From Chungangia koreensis (GTDB taxonomy: Bacteria; Bacillota; Bacilli; Bacillales_A; Planococcaceae), in the NCBI RefSeq assembly GCF_042651785.1, contig NZ_JBHSEC010000005.1:1-64000 (forward strand): a DNA stretch of 64,000 nucleotides, given 5' to 3'. Both the position numbers and the translations under genes were made by a program. Shown here in pieces: positions 27,879 to 36,902 of this stretch. Numbering within the stretch: position 1 is the first letter of the stretch; each line of letters starts with the position of its first letter. The notes beneath the pieces were generated by a model that saw nothing but the letters and a program-made list of their open reading frames with translations, was not told the DNA's origin and did no database searches.

Positions 27879-28403
27879 TTTCGTAAAGACCTGATTATAA
27901 TTCGTTGCTTCCCTTAAAGCGCGCTCCTCAGCTGGGATTCTGATAGAAAGAATTACGATGTTCAGTAAGGTGAACACAATTGCCGTAAAATACGCCTGGA
28001 AAATCAAAGGCAATACTAATAATTCGGTACAAACAATTACATAGTTTGGATGCCGGATCAGTTTATAAGGTCCTTTTTGGACAACTTCAGCTCCTGGAAG
28101 GATCATGATTTTCGTGTTCCAAAACTTTCCGAGCGATGTCAGACACCACACTCTTGCCACTTGCGCCAATAAGAAAACGATTAGAAGCGGAACCCGAAAC
28201 GGGGAAAGTGACCGTTCAAAAAAGAAGACTTCCATAATCAGGCTAACGAAGAAAGCTGTGTGCAGCATAATCATAAAAGGATAATGACTTGCTCCCGCTT
28301 CGTATGCACCTTGAGCTTTCATCCACTTTTCGTTTCTCTTGGCAACCACTAGTTCGACAAGTCTCTGTAGGATTACGATGCCGATTAAAACCGTAAAAAG
28401 CAT
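27876..28403 (-). CDS. bpsB: Isoprenylcysteine carboxyl methyltransferase-family protein (BpsB/YpbQ)
   Basis: A 175-residue membrane methyltransferase with four or five hydrophobic segments and the ICMT family motif GPYKLIRHPNYV followed by a conserved C-terminal EERAL. In Bacillus subtilis the bpsA partner makes alkylpyrones and BpsB methylates them. The same gene order (synthase first, ten-base gap) supports that role here. AGGAGG precedes the ATG. Confidence 0.88.
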   Translation of the reverse strand: MLFTVLIGIVILQRLVELVVAKRNEKWMKAQGAYEAGASHYPFMIMLHTAFFVSLIMEVFFFERSLSPFRVPLLIVFLLAQVARVWCLTSLGKFWNTKIMILPGAEVVQKGPYKLIRHPNYVIVCTELLVLPLIFQAYFTAIVFTLLNIVILSIRIPAEERALREATNYNQVFTK

Positions 28404-28413
28404 GGCGAACCTC

Positions 28414-29493
28414 CTAATCCCATCTTAGTAACAGCAACTCTCCGCTAAAACCGGGCCCTAAAGCTGCCATAAGTCCATGTTCACCTGCATTTGGCTCTCT
28501 CTTCATGAATTCCTTAAGTACGAAAAGTACAGTGGGAGAAGACATATTTCCATACTCCTTTAGCACTTTTCGTGAGAGGTCGGTCATGGAAGCGGCAAAA
28601 TCGAGTGAAGTTTCATATGCTTCCAATACCTTTTTACCTCCAGGATGCGCAACGAAGTGAAGGATATCTTCTTTCGTTTTTCCATTTCGTTCGAGAAATT
28701 GATGTACGAAAGGTCCAAGCCAATTTTCGATGATGGAAGGGATACTTCTTGAAAAAACGACATGTAGGCCGCTATTTTTAACATCCCAACCCATCACATC
28801 TTCTGAATCCGGCATCCACTTCGATGCTGTCGATAGTATGGTTGGCATTCGTGTACTCGTTTCAATTTCCACTTCATCCCCACAAACTAATGCACATGCA
28901 ACGCCATCAGAAAATAAGGATGCTCCGACGAGATTACTCTTTGTGTAATCCTCTTTTTGGAAGGTTAAGCTGCAAAGTTCAACGCAAAGGACTAACACTT
29001 TCGCTTTCGGATGAGCAAGGCAATAATCGTACGCTCGGCTCATGCCAGATGCTCCACCGGCACAACCCAATCCCCAAATCGGGATTCTTCTTGTTTCATC
29101 TGAAAAAGGGAGATGGTTCATGATCCGTGCATCAATACTGGGTGTGGAAATTCCAGAACTTGATATGAAGAAGATTGCGTCAATGTCTGAAGGAGGGACC
29201 GAGTTTTTTAAGAACTCGTTTTGATGAAGACAGTCATTGATAGCGGCAATTCCATACATCGTCGCAAGTTCTATGTATAAGCGGTTCCTTTCTTCGAAGT
29301 CATGGTCCATGCTGAACCATTCCATAGGTACACTAAAATGTCTTTTCTCAATTTCTCCGTTTTGAAATACTTTTAATAATCGCTCGATATCTTGGAATTT
29401 CTCTTTGAATAACTCCCTCGTCAAATCTGTCGCCGATTCCTGAGACAAAATATTAGGAGGAGCGAAAGTACTAACGGATGCAATTTTCGGCAT
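28414..29493 (-). CDS. bpsA: Type III polyketide synthase (alkylpyrone synthase)
   Basis: A 359-residue chalcone/stilbene synthase-family enzyme that condenses long-chain acyl-CoA with malonyl-CoA. The catalytic cysteine is in WGLGCAGGASGM, the histidine in HFVAHPGGKKV and the asparagine in EYGNMSSPTV, so the triad is complete. The closing GFSGELLLLRW is typical. Cytoplasmic; products are probably membrane-associated alkylpyrones, later methylated by the next gene. CTGGAGG precedes the ATG at 29493. Role by analogy to B. subtilis bpsAB. Confidence 0.92.
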   Translation of the reverse strand: MPKIASVSTFAPPNILSQESATDLTRELFKEKFQDIERLLKVFQNGEIEKRHFSVPMEWFSMDHDFEERNRLYIELATMYGIAAINDCLHQNEFLKNSVPPSDIDAIFFISSSGISTPSIDARIMNHLPFSDETRRIPIWGLGCAGGASGMSRAYDYCLAHPKAKVLVLCVELCSLTFQKEDYTKSNLVGASLFSDGVACALVCGDEVEIETSTRMPTILSTASKWMPDSEDVMGWDVKNSGLHVVFSRSIPSIIENWLGPFVHQFLERNGKTKEDILHFVAHPGGKKVLEAYETSLDFAASMTDLSRKVLKEYGNMSSPTVLFVLKEFMKREPNAGEHGLMAALGPGFSGELLLLRWD

Positions 29494-29579
29494 ATAAAAA
29501 CCTCCAGTTTAAACCCTATCCTGATAGTATTCTTTCCTTTTTGGATAGGCGCTAAACTAAAGGCTTATGAACACGACTT

Positions 29580-30389
29580 TTAAAAATGGCTCCATTTCAT
29601 CAATTGTTTATTTATTTCATTTTGCAGTACAGGTGACTGATCTTTAAACTTCAGTGAAAAGTACAAAGCTTTCAAGAAATTCTTTATAGTGTATTGAACA
29701 CGATAGGATTCGATAGCACCCCGTTGTTCCTGCAAATGGCGCTCTGTCCGATCTATAAGACGGGATAGCCAACTACTGATTTCAACTTCCGCCTGTTTGT
29801 ACATGAGGAGCGAAAGTACTGGAATTGCAAGACGTTCCTCTTCATCATCTGTAAAGGCGTGCCTGCTAAAAAGCGGAACCTCAATTGCGGTAAGTAAACG
29901 CTCGATATTGGTAAACATAGGATGCTTAGCCATCGCATCCAGGACATCCGCACAATGGGCGACAGCATGAGCCCAACCTTTGTCATCTACATAACCGCGG
30001 TAATCCTGTTCGTTCATCATGTAATGTATTGCCTGATCAGCAGCATTTTCGATTTCTCCCTGTTCAAACACGTGATGGATAAAATCATATTCAATTAATA
30101 GCGCTATAACTAAAGCAGAGAAAGAACGTCGAAAGACTGAGTCAGTATTCTGTTCCCCAAGTCTATGATGAAAAAAATCTTCTTCTAACATAGTTTTCAT
30201 CAATTGATGAAGTTCTTGTTCTTTCAAATGGCCATCGAAAATTAGATGATAATACGAGCGATAGATTAATTGATCCCGTAGATAAGGATCGGTTGAACCG
30301 ATATTTTCAGCCATGCCTGTAAGTAAGTCAGACAAATTGTGAATCGGTTCTTTTTGCAAGAAGCCTTCTAATTCCTTCATTAAATTCAT
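29580..30389 (-). CDS. DUF2785-type helical protein
   Basis: A 269-residue soluble, largely helical protein. The order of conserved pieces (DPYLRDQLIYRSY, RSFSALVIALL, GYVDDKGWAHAVAHCAD) matches DUF2785, a family without known function found across Bacilli. No membrane segment. AAGGGGATAAGAG precedes the ATG. It lies upstream of bpsA on the same strand, with an 86-base gap, and may or may not be co-transcribed. Confidence 0.8.
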   Translation of the reverse strand: MNLMKELEGFLQKEPIHNLSDLLTGMAENIGSTDPYLRDQLIYRSYYHLIFDGHLKEQELHQLMKTMLEEDFFHHRLGEQNTDSVFRRSFSALVIALLIEYDFIHHVFEQGEIENAADQAIHYMMNEQDYRGYVDDKGWAHAVAHCADVLDAMAKHPMFTNIERLLTAIEVPLFSRHAFTDDEEERLAIPVLSLLMYKQAEVEISSWLSRLIDRTERHLQEQRGAIESYRVQYTIKNFLKALYFSLKFKDQSPVLQNEINKQLMKWSHF

Positions 30390-30624
30390 TTCTCTTATCC
30401 CCTTTTATTTAATTTATAGATAGTTTAGCATATAACGTATTTTCTGTTTCTTTTGTTCTATATGAGTGGAATGGATATAGGTCTAAATGAATAATCGCCA
30501 CAAGACATTTGAACGATTTTGAAATGAATTATCAAAAAAGTCTTGAAACTGTAAATGAGATTTTCATATAGTCAAAGCAGTAACATTGTTTTCCGAAAAT
30601 TTCACAAGAGGGGGAAGGATATTC

Positions 30625-32199
30625 ATGAAGAAATGGTCAAAAGTAATTTCTACCTTAGTTATTGTAAGCGCTTTAATTTTCTCTGGATTAAATCCTGCCA
30701 TTGCAGAAGAAACACCTGATCCATCTATCCGGATTGGGGTTGTTCCGGCTGTTGAATCACTGACAGTGGGAGGGACAGGGGAATTTGAAGTGGCGGATAA
30801 AGCGACAGGTGAAGTTTTATTCGAGGGGAATAATGAAGAATTAACGGTTGAATTGGGTGAGTCTGCCACCAGTCAAACGAACTACCGATTGCAAGTCGCT
30901 TATTCAACGAGTAATGCATATATTGCAGATTGGCTAGCTCGTGCTGAATCATTTGGCTATCCAACTTATTTAGAAGAATATAATAATGGCTGGAGATTGT
31001 TAATCGGTGAGTTTCCTTCAGATGCATCGTTCTCGGTAAGGAATAATTTTAAAAACGAAATTATAGCTAAAGGGTTAGGTCCATCAGATGCATATTGGCG
31101 CATAATTACCATTGTTGAAGGCGAAACACAACTTGCAGTTACTAAAGGCGAAGAAGTAAAGATCTCTGGGAACCCGATTCAAGTCATCCCAGCAGAAGGT
31201 TCGTTTGTTAAAATCAACGGCAAGCGGTACCGTGGATTGGCTGAAGTAGGCTTTAACAGTGCAGGATCTCTTGCAGGAATTAATGAATTATCCATGGAAG
31301 AATATTTATACGGAGTGGTTCCTCGCGAATTACCGCCAAATCCATACGGGGAATTAGAAGCTCAGAAGTCACAAGCAGTAGCGGCTCGTACTTACGCTTT
31401 GGCTGGAATGGGCAAGCGAAGCAAGGACGGATACGATTTACTTCCGACTACTTCAGACCAAGTATATGGCGGTTATGAGGCTGAGCATCCGGTTTCGAAT
31501 GCGGCAGTCGACGGCACAAAAGGTGTTGTGGCCACATATGAAGGAAAATTGATTACGGCAGTATTTAACTCTACAAGCGGTGGATTCTCCGCAAACAATG
31601 AGGATGTTTGGAGTTCTGCGGCAATTCCTTACTTACGTGGTGTTCCGGATGCGGAACGAGGAAAAGCGTTCGAGAACGTTCCGACCTTGGAAGTGTTCAA
31701 GAACAGTTCTAATTCAAAATCTCTTCGAGCAGCTAAAAATGGTGATTACGAAGCGGACTGGTCCAAATACCATCGCTGGAATTTCGAATGGACAGCAGAA
31801 GAGATGCAGGATGTAGTCAGCACATATTTCAATAAAGAGACAGGAAAAGTGCTTGAGGTAAACGTTACTGATCGTTCGGACTCAGGGCGTGCGATGGAAA
31901 TTGAGTTTGTCACAGAGAACGGTACGTTCTACGAATACAAAGATAAAATCAGGACAGCATTGAAATATATTAACGCGAGTGGAAACCAAGCTTCTTTACT
32001 AAGCACATTGTTCTTCATTGAACCTGTGAAAGACAACAAAACAAAAGAGGTAATTGGTTACAAAGCATACGGCGGAGGCTGGGGCCATGGCGTCGGACTG
32101 TCTCAAACTGGTGCTATGGGTATGGCTGTTAAAGGATATAACTATGACACGATTCTAAAACATTACTACACAGGAATCGAATTAGAAACACGCTATTAA
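30625..32199 (+). CDS. Secreted SpoIID/LytB domain protein
   Basis: A 524-residue exported protein. A signal peptide (residues 1-30, core LVIVSALIFSGL, cut near AIAEE) is followed by a SPOR-like segment (about 85-140) and a SpoIID domain with LSMEEYLYGVVPRELPP, SQAVAARTYAL and STSGGFSANNEDVW. The end GGGWGHGVGLSQTGAMGMA is diagnostic. SpoIID proteins are lytic transglycosylases on denuded peptidoglycan; LytB modifies amidase activity. This one is more LytB-like because of its length and signal peptide. ATG 30625 has GGGGAAGGA upstream; the open frame reaches back to 30586 without support. Confidence 0.87.
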   Translation: MKKWSKVISTLVIVSALIFSGLNPAIAEETPDPSIRIGVVPAVESLTVGGTGEFEVADKATGEVLFEGNNEELTVELGESATSQTNYRLQVAYSTSNAYIADWLARAESFGYPTYLEEYNNGWRLLIGEFPSDASFSVRNNFKNEIIAKGLGPSDAYWRIITIVEGETQLAVTKGEEVKISGNPIQVIPAEGSFVKINGKRYRGLAEVGFNSAGSLAGINELSMEEYLYGVVPRELPPNPYGELEAQKSQAVAARTYALAGMGKRSKDGYDLLPTTSDQVYGGYEAEHPVSNAAVDGTKGVVATYEGKLITAVFNSTSGGFSANNEDVWSSAAIPYLRGVPDAERGKAFENVPTLEVFKNSSNSKSLRAAKNGDYEADWSKYHRWNFEWTAEEMQDVVSTYFNKETGKVLEVNVTDRSDSGRAMEIEFVTENGTFYEYKDKIRTALKYINASGNQASLLSTLFFIEPVKDNKTKEVIGYKAYGGGWGHGVGLSQTGAMGMAVKGYNYDTILKHYYTGIELETRY

Positions 32200-32202
32200 T
32201 AA

Positions 32203-32248
32203 GAAGAGCCGCTTCAGGAGTAATATGTACCTGAAGCAGCTCTTTTTT
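32203..32248 (+). terminator. Rho-independent terminator
   Basis: AAGAGC-GCTTCAGG pairs with CCTGAAGC-GCTCTT (one mismatch each side) and a run of six T; separates the SpoIID gene from the amino-sugar cluster. Confidence 0.88.
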
Positions 32249-32282
32249 GATTGAAAAAAAATAACGAATTTCGGAAGTGGCA

Positions 32283-32310
32283 TTGAAAAAATATTTCAAC
32301 AATTTATAAT
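32283..32310 (+). promoter_or_regulatory. Promoter of the amino-sugar cluster with overlapping palindrome
   Basis: TTGAAA (32283-32288) and TATAAT (32305-32310) are 16 bases apart. The -35 is part of a perfect interrupted palindrome TTGAAA-5-TTTCAA at 32283-32299. A site of this size overlapping a promoter is a good candidate operator for the RpiR-type regulator encoded at 46875; binding is inferred, not seen. Confidence 0.65.
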
Positions 32311-32341
32311 TAAGGCATAACAAACAAAAGGCGGGTCAGTT

Positions 32342-33313
32342 ATGTATGTGTTAGGAATTGATGGTGGCGGAACAAAAACAGCAGCAGTTATTGCGGATGA
32401 AAATGGAACCGTTTACATGAAGGCTGAAGCTGGCAGAAGTAATCCGAATACACTTAACAAAAAAGAATTTGAAGCTGTTTTGACGGGGTTGTTGCACCAG
32501 CTTCGCGAGCAGGACGAGGAAATTTATAATCGATTAAGCGTTTGCTTTGCAGGAATGGCGGGGGTCGGCGAAAGCAATCGGCAGTTAGAAGTTAAACGCC
32601 TGTTATCTCAACAATTACCTCCTGAAACTTTAGTATATATCGAAAATGACGCTGTGAATGCATTATATTCGGGTACTTTGGGTCAATCGGGAATCGTACA
32701 AATATCGGGCACTGGTGCAATCACAATTGGTAAAAATGAAACAGGAGAGATCGCTCGGGTCGGGGGATGGGGTTACCTTTTTGACGATTTTGGAAGTGGT
32801 TACGATTTGGGGAATCAAGCACTTCAAGCAGTTTTTCAGGCGTATGACGGTAGAGAATATCAAACAGCTTTAACAGAAAAAGTCCTAAACTATTTCCGGG
32901 TTGAAAGAGTCCCAGACACCATAGAAAGAATCTATTCCGAAGAACATCCGAGAACGATCATAGCTCCTCTTAGCAGAATAGTGGTAGAAGCAGCATCCGA
33001 AGGAGATTCGATCGCTTTAAGAATTATAGAGAAAGCTTCAAGACAAATGGCAGAATCCATCATTACATGTCATAACAAATTGTTTGCTAAAGAAGAGACG
33101 GTAAAGGTAGTCCTTTCAGGAGGGGTATTCACGAATTTTGTGTTATTTAGAAAAATGATTGAGAATCACACATGCTCAAAACTGCCGAATTTAGAGTATA
33201 TTCCATCAGTGATTCCACCTGTTGGCGGTGCTGTGGCCGCGGGATTTTCTGTAATGGGTGTTAACTTGGGCGAGAAGTTCATTGAGGTGTTTAAAGAAGG
33301 TGTTTCCAGATGA
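32342..33313 (+). CDS. murK: N-acetylmuramate/N-acetylglucosamine kinase (MurK-like, BadF/BadG ATPase family)
   Basis: A cytoplasmic ASKHA-fold sugar kinase of 323 residues. Phosphate motif 1 is VLGIDGGGTKTAAV; the second phosphate region is ISGTGAITIG, followed by GGWGYLFDDFGSGYDLG; the adenosine motif is VVLSGGVFTN. Family members phosphorylate GlcNAc or, as clostridial MurK, both GlcNAc and MurNAc at C6. The downstream murQ and nagA, which need these 6-phosphates, support a MurK role; plain GlcNAc kinase is the alternative. First gene of the cluster, with AAAGGCGGG before the ATG, and a four-base overlap with the next gene. Confidence 0.82.
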   Translation: MYVLGIDGGGTKTAAVIADENGTVYMKAEAGRSNPNTLNKKEFEAVLTGLLHQLREQDEEIYNRLSVCFAGMAGVGESNRQLEVKRLLSQQLPPETLVYIENDAVNALYSGTLGQSGIVQISGTGAITIGKNETGEIARVGGWGYLFDDFGSGYDLGNQALQAVFQAYDGREYQTALTEKVLNYFRVERVPDTIERIYSEEHPRTIIAPLSRIVVEAASEGDSIALRIIEKASRQMAESIITCHNKLFAKEETVKVVLSGGVFTNFVLFRKMIENHTCSKLPNLEYIPSVIPPVGGAVAAGFSVMGVNLGEKFIEVFKEGVSR

Positions 33314-34266
33314 TCATGAAAAACATAGTAGACATTGACCCTGAAAAAATTACGAATTTCTGGAACGCTACAATTGGCGAACGTTTCCCTTTACGAGAGC
33401 AACTGTGGAACCAAAACACCGTAACTGATCCGAACATACTTCCCCAGGCTTCTTTCGCTGTTTTAGACGAGGATAAGTTAATAGGAATACTGGTCAGTAA
33501 GAAATATCAGGAACAACATCAAAACCTATACATGCCAACAGAAACCGGTTGGATTCAGTGTTTACTCGTGGACAGAGAAAGAAGAGGAGAAGGAATTGGA
33601 ACTAGACTGCTTTCATTGGCTGAGAAAACTTTTCAGGAATTGAAACTGAAAGATATCAAGATTGGAAGAGACCCACAGCATTACTTTCCTGGAATTCCAT
33701 TTGAAGATAAAGAATCGATACGATTCTTTGAAAATAAAGGATATGAAAAGGATTCCATCGAAATAGATTTATACAAAAGGGTGAAAGACCAAAGTCTTTA
33801 CGAACTAAATCATCATGAATCATACTTCCGTTTACTTAGTTCTCATGATCACGATTCTTTGCTGCAATTCTTACAGGTTTCGTTTCCTGGCCGTTGGCAC
33901 TATGAAGCGGCTCGATACTTTGCCCAGGGTGGAAGCGGGAGAGAAATATTAGGTCTATTTGTAAACGGGGAAATGAAAGGATTCTGCAGACTTCATGATC
34001 TTGATTCGCCATTCATTGCCGCAAATCTATACTGGTCGCCGCTCCTTGAAGGGAAATCCGGCGGAATAGGTCCTTTAGGCGTGGATCGGAGTGTGAGAGG
34101 ACAGAATTTGGGTTTAGATATTGTAAAAGCTGCTGCAAATGAACTGATCAAAAGGGGAATGGACCACATCATCATTGATTGGACTCAATTAGAACAGTTT
34201 TACGGGAAAATGGGATTTCGGCCATGGAAAAGATATCAATCCATGTCCAAACGTTTGCACTTTTAA
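33310..34266 (+). CDS. Tandem-GNAT acetyltransferase (GlmA-like candidate)
   Basis: A 318-residue protein with two GNAT domains. The first has the acetyl-CoA loop RRGEGIGTRLLSLA (about residues 95-110). The second has IGPLGVDRSVRGQNLGLDIV (about 255-275), where the loop is less canonical. Clostridium acetobutylicum has a tandem-GNAT glucosaminide N-acetyltransferase (GlmA) beside its MurK. The same adjacency here suggests re-acetylation of de-N-acetylated cell-wall sugars; this is inference from context. A paralogue lies at 45910. Overlaps murK by four bases. Confidence 0.7.
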   Translation: MIMKNIVDIDPEKITNFWNATIGERFPLREQLWNQNTVTDPNILPQASFAVLDEDKLIGILVSKKYQEQHQNLYMPTETGWIQCLLVDRERRGEGIGTRLLSLAEKTFQELKLKDIKIGRDPQHYFPGIPFEDKESIRFFENKGYEKDSIEIDLYKRVKDQSLYELNHHESYFRLLSSHDHDSLLQFLQVSFPGRWHYEAARYFAQGGSGREILGLFVNGEMKGFCRLHDLDSPFIAANLYWSPLLEGKSGGIGPLGVDRSVRGQNLGLDIVKAAANELIKRGMDHIIIDWTQLEQFYGKMGFRPWKRYQSMSKRLHF

Positions 34267-34288
34267 ATAGAGAGAGAAGGAATTGTAG

Positions 34289-35824
34289 TTGAAAAGTAAA
34301 TTGACCTGGATCAGTATTCTGCTGCTCCTCATATTATTAGGGTTTCAATACGGGGTAACGTTGAATGAACATTTGAAAACACCTTCCTCACAATGGAGTA
34401 GTGCCCAGTCTTTGTATGAGGGGAAAAGTAATTACTCTTCCATAGAAAGTGTGAAGGAAGAAACGGGCTACACCGTAACATTAAAAGATTTGCAAAAACA
34501 AGATATCCTCATCTGTGACAATGATTTAAATTCTTGTTCATATGATCGGACAATCAGCGACGGAGCAACTCATAAGTATACATATAATGACAAGAAAACT
34601 TCCTATTATATTGAAGATGACCAACTCGTATTATCAACTGATGAAGGGCGAAAGGTGATTGCTGATGCCTCCAACTTTACAGTAGGAGGAGAACAAATCG
34701 CCTACTGGAATGATGATCTTCAAGTCGTTTTGGTAGATATAAATACGCTGGAAGAAGTGCAAGATTTCCAAATGGCACAGCCGGTTAAAACCGGCAGCTT
34801 CATAGATGGTCAACTTTTCATACTTACAGAAGATGCAAAAAGCCGCGTTTTGACAGGTTATATTGAGAAAAATATGTCACAACCCTTATTCTCATTTCCT
34901 ATTAAAGCTTCCGAAAATCTTCAATCTATACAACTTTTTTCACCGGAGGAAGGGAAATTTGGGATTCTCTTGGATGTAGAAATACTGGCAGGAGGGGGCC
35001 GTACAAAATACATTTCTTATGCCGAATTCGGTGATGAAATCGGACAGCAACTTCAACTGACAAAACTATCATTTAAAGATGCAGAGTCAGGAAGTAGGCT
35101 GGAGGATGTTAGAAACCCTTATGTGTGGGATGGGGAAAATGAAAATACTATTTCATTTTCTGCAGGGGGATATGACACTTCCGGCCAGTATGCCACAAGG
35201 ATCTATGTAGGAGACTTTTCTGGAGACGAAATGACAGCGTATGCTGCTACAAAATCAGATGAATTATTCAGCAGACCGCATTTAGTCGACCAGAAAAATG
35301 TCTTAATTTTTGCACTTGACGGCAAAGAGAAATCATTATCCTATTCATCAGCGGATCCTGTAAAGGTTGCTAATAGTAGTCATGTTGGAGAAGGAGATGT
35401 AAAGACGGCAATTTTAAAACTATTGACCCTTCTTACGCACGGTATGATCTTGCTATTGGTGTCATTTCTTTGGTTCCTTCCTGCTCTTGGGATCACCTAT
35501 GGAATTCAAGCCGTTTTCCGCAAAATGTATAAGACTATTTCAGAACAGACCCTTTTCTACATTCATTCAGTCGTCTTATTTTTAATTCAACTGATCATTT
35601 TTACAAAAGTATTTTATGTAGAACAGTTTGTCGTTACTATCCCGTTTCTCAATCATGTAGGGCAGTTAATTTTGCTACTTGCCGTTTGCATCATTATTTC
35701 TATGCTACCGATATTATTCATTCGGAAACGACTAACCGAGGAAAATTTCAATTCATCGATTATGTACGTCACCTTTACGAACTTAGTGATTCTTCTAATT
35801 GTAATAGGACCTTACTTCTTATAA
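34289..35824 (+). CDS. Unknown membrane protein with large extracytoplasmic domain
   Basis: Not recognised. 511 residues: an N-terminal anchor (residues 5-22), about 345 residues of beta-rich extracytoplasmic sequence with one cysteine pair (ICDNDLNSC), then four hydrophobic helices in the last 140 residues. The middle part shows no enzyme motif and could be a propeller-like sensing or binding domain. It lies inside the wall-sugar operon, 22 bases after the GNAT and 12 before the serine hydrolase, so it may sense or handle wall material. TTG start after AGAAGGA. Confidence 0.6.
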   Translation: MKSKLTWISILLLLILLGFQYGVTLNEHLKTPSSQWSSAQSLYEGKSNYSSIESVKEETGYTVTLKDLQKQDILICDNDLNSCSYDRTISDGATHKYTYNDKKTSYYIEDDQLVLSTDEGRKVIADASNFTVGGEQIAYWNDDLQVVLVDINTLEEVQDFQMAQPVKTGSFIDGQLFILTEDAKSRVLTGYIEKNMSQPLFSFPIKASENLQSIQLFSPEEGKFGILLDVEILAGGGRTKYISYAEFGDEIGQQLQLTKLSFKDAESGSRLEDVRNPYVWDGENENTISFSAGGYDTSGQYATRIYVGDFSGDEMTAYAATKSDELFSRPHLVDQKNVLIFALDGKEKSLSYSSADPVKVANSSHVGEGDVKTAILKLLTLLTHGMILLLVSFLWFLPALGITYGIQAVFRKMYKTISEQTLFYIHSVVLFLIQLIIFTKVFYVEQFVVTIPFLNHVGQLILLLAVCIIISMLPILFIRKRLTEENFNSSIMYVTFTNLVILLIVIGPYFL

Positions 35825-35836
35825 GGAGGGGAAAAA

Positions 35837-36889
35837 GTGAAAGAAAAGATTATCCAGTTTCTAACTGAAGAGATTGATAAACAAACGATGCCGGGGGCAG
35901 TTATTCGTGTAAAACACAATGGGGATTGGTTCCTGCAAGAAGCGGTCGGACATACAAGCACCGGGGTGGATCGAGTCGAAATGTCAATGGACCATTTATT
36001 TGACGTTGCTTCGCTCACCAAGGTGGTGGCAACTTTACCTTCCATCCTAAAACTACTTGAAACAGGAAACATGTATTTGAATGACCGAGTTGCCTATTTT
36101 CTTCCGGAATTCGGTAAGAATGGGAAGGCGGATGTAACAATCCGTCAGCTTTTAACTCACTCATCAGGCTTGATTGCCCACCGGCCTTATTTTGAGAGAA
36201 GGCTCAGCTATGAAGATGTATTGAAAGAAATCTTTGACGATCAGTTGGTTTACAAACCAGATACAGAAGTGATTTATAGCGATTTAGGTTTCATCGTCTT
36301 AGGGGAAATCGTGAAGGCAGTGACAGGTGTCAGACTCGATGATTTTGCACGCCAAGCTATATTCGAACCGTTAGGCATGAAAAATACAGGGTTTATGCCA
36401 AAAGTAAACCGGTCACTAATTGCACCCACTGAATATGTTGAACATATCGGTGGACATAAATACGGAATCGTTCATGATGATAATACGGAATTCATGGGCG
36501 GAATCAGTGGTCATGCCGGCTTGTTCTCCACTGCAAGTGATTTGTCAGTTTTTTGCGACATGCTCGAGAATGATGGGTATTATGAAGGGAAAGAAATTCT
36601 AAATCCTGCTTGGCTTAGAAAGTCCAGAGAAAACTTCACACCATTTTCCGAAGAAGTTAGAGGAATTGGCTGGCAGCTGAAAGGAAATGGACCAAGTCCT
36701 GCTGGAGATTTAATGTCGGAATTTGCATATGGGCACACAGGTTTTACCGGAACAAGCTTCTATTTGGATCCTCTCCATGAGGTAACTGTCATCCTATTGA
36801 CAAACCGAGTGTACTTTGGCAGGCATGACCGTATGAACCGAATGAGGCCAAGACTGCACAATCTGATTTTGTCTCAATTATTAAAATAG
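35837..36889 (+). CDS. Serine hydrolase of the beta-lactamase/AmiE family, cytoplasmic
   Basis: A 350-residue penicillin-binding-like hydrolase. The nucleophile motif SxxK is SLTK (after DHLFDVA), the second motif is YSDLGFIVLG, and the third box is HTGFTGTSF near the C-terminus. Bacillus subtilis AmiE (YbbE), encoded beside nagZ and namZ, removes peptides from MurNAc. The shared neighbourhood suggests the same job. Unlike AmiE it has no signal peptide and begins MKEKIIQFLTEEID, so it should act in the cytoplasm. GTG start after AAGGAGGGG. Confidence 0.78.
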   Translation: MKEKIIQFLTEEIDKQTMPGAVIRVKHNGDWFLQEAVGHTSTGVDRVEMSMDHLFDVASLTKVVATLPSILKLLETGNMYLNDRVAYFLPEFGKNGKADVTIRQLLTHSSGLIAHRPYFERRLSYEDVLKEIFDDQLVYKPDTEVIYSDLGFIVLGEIVKAVTGVRLDDFARQAIFEPLGMKNTGFMPKVNRSLIAPTEYVEHIGGHKYGIVHDDNTEFMGGISGHAGLFSTASDLSVFCDMLENDGYYEGKEILNPAWLRKSRENFTPFSEEVRGIGWQLKGNGPSPAGDLMSEFAYGHTGFTGTSFYLDPLHEVTVILLTNRVYFGRHDRMNRMRPRLHNLILSQLLK

Positions 36890-36902
36890 AGAGGTGAGGA
36901 AA

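Noticed and set aside
27876..29493. Larger secondary-metabolite gene cluster around the type III polyketide synthase
   Set aside because: Only the synthase and its methyltransferase are linked, the usual bpsAB pair; neighbouring genes are unrelated.
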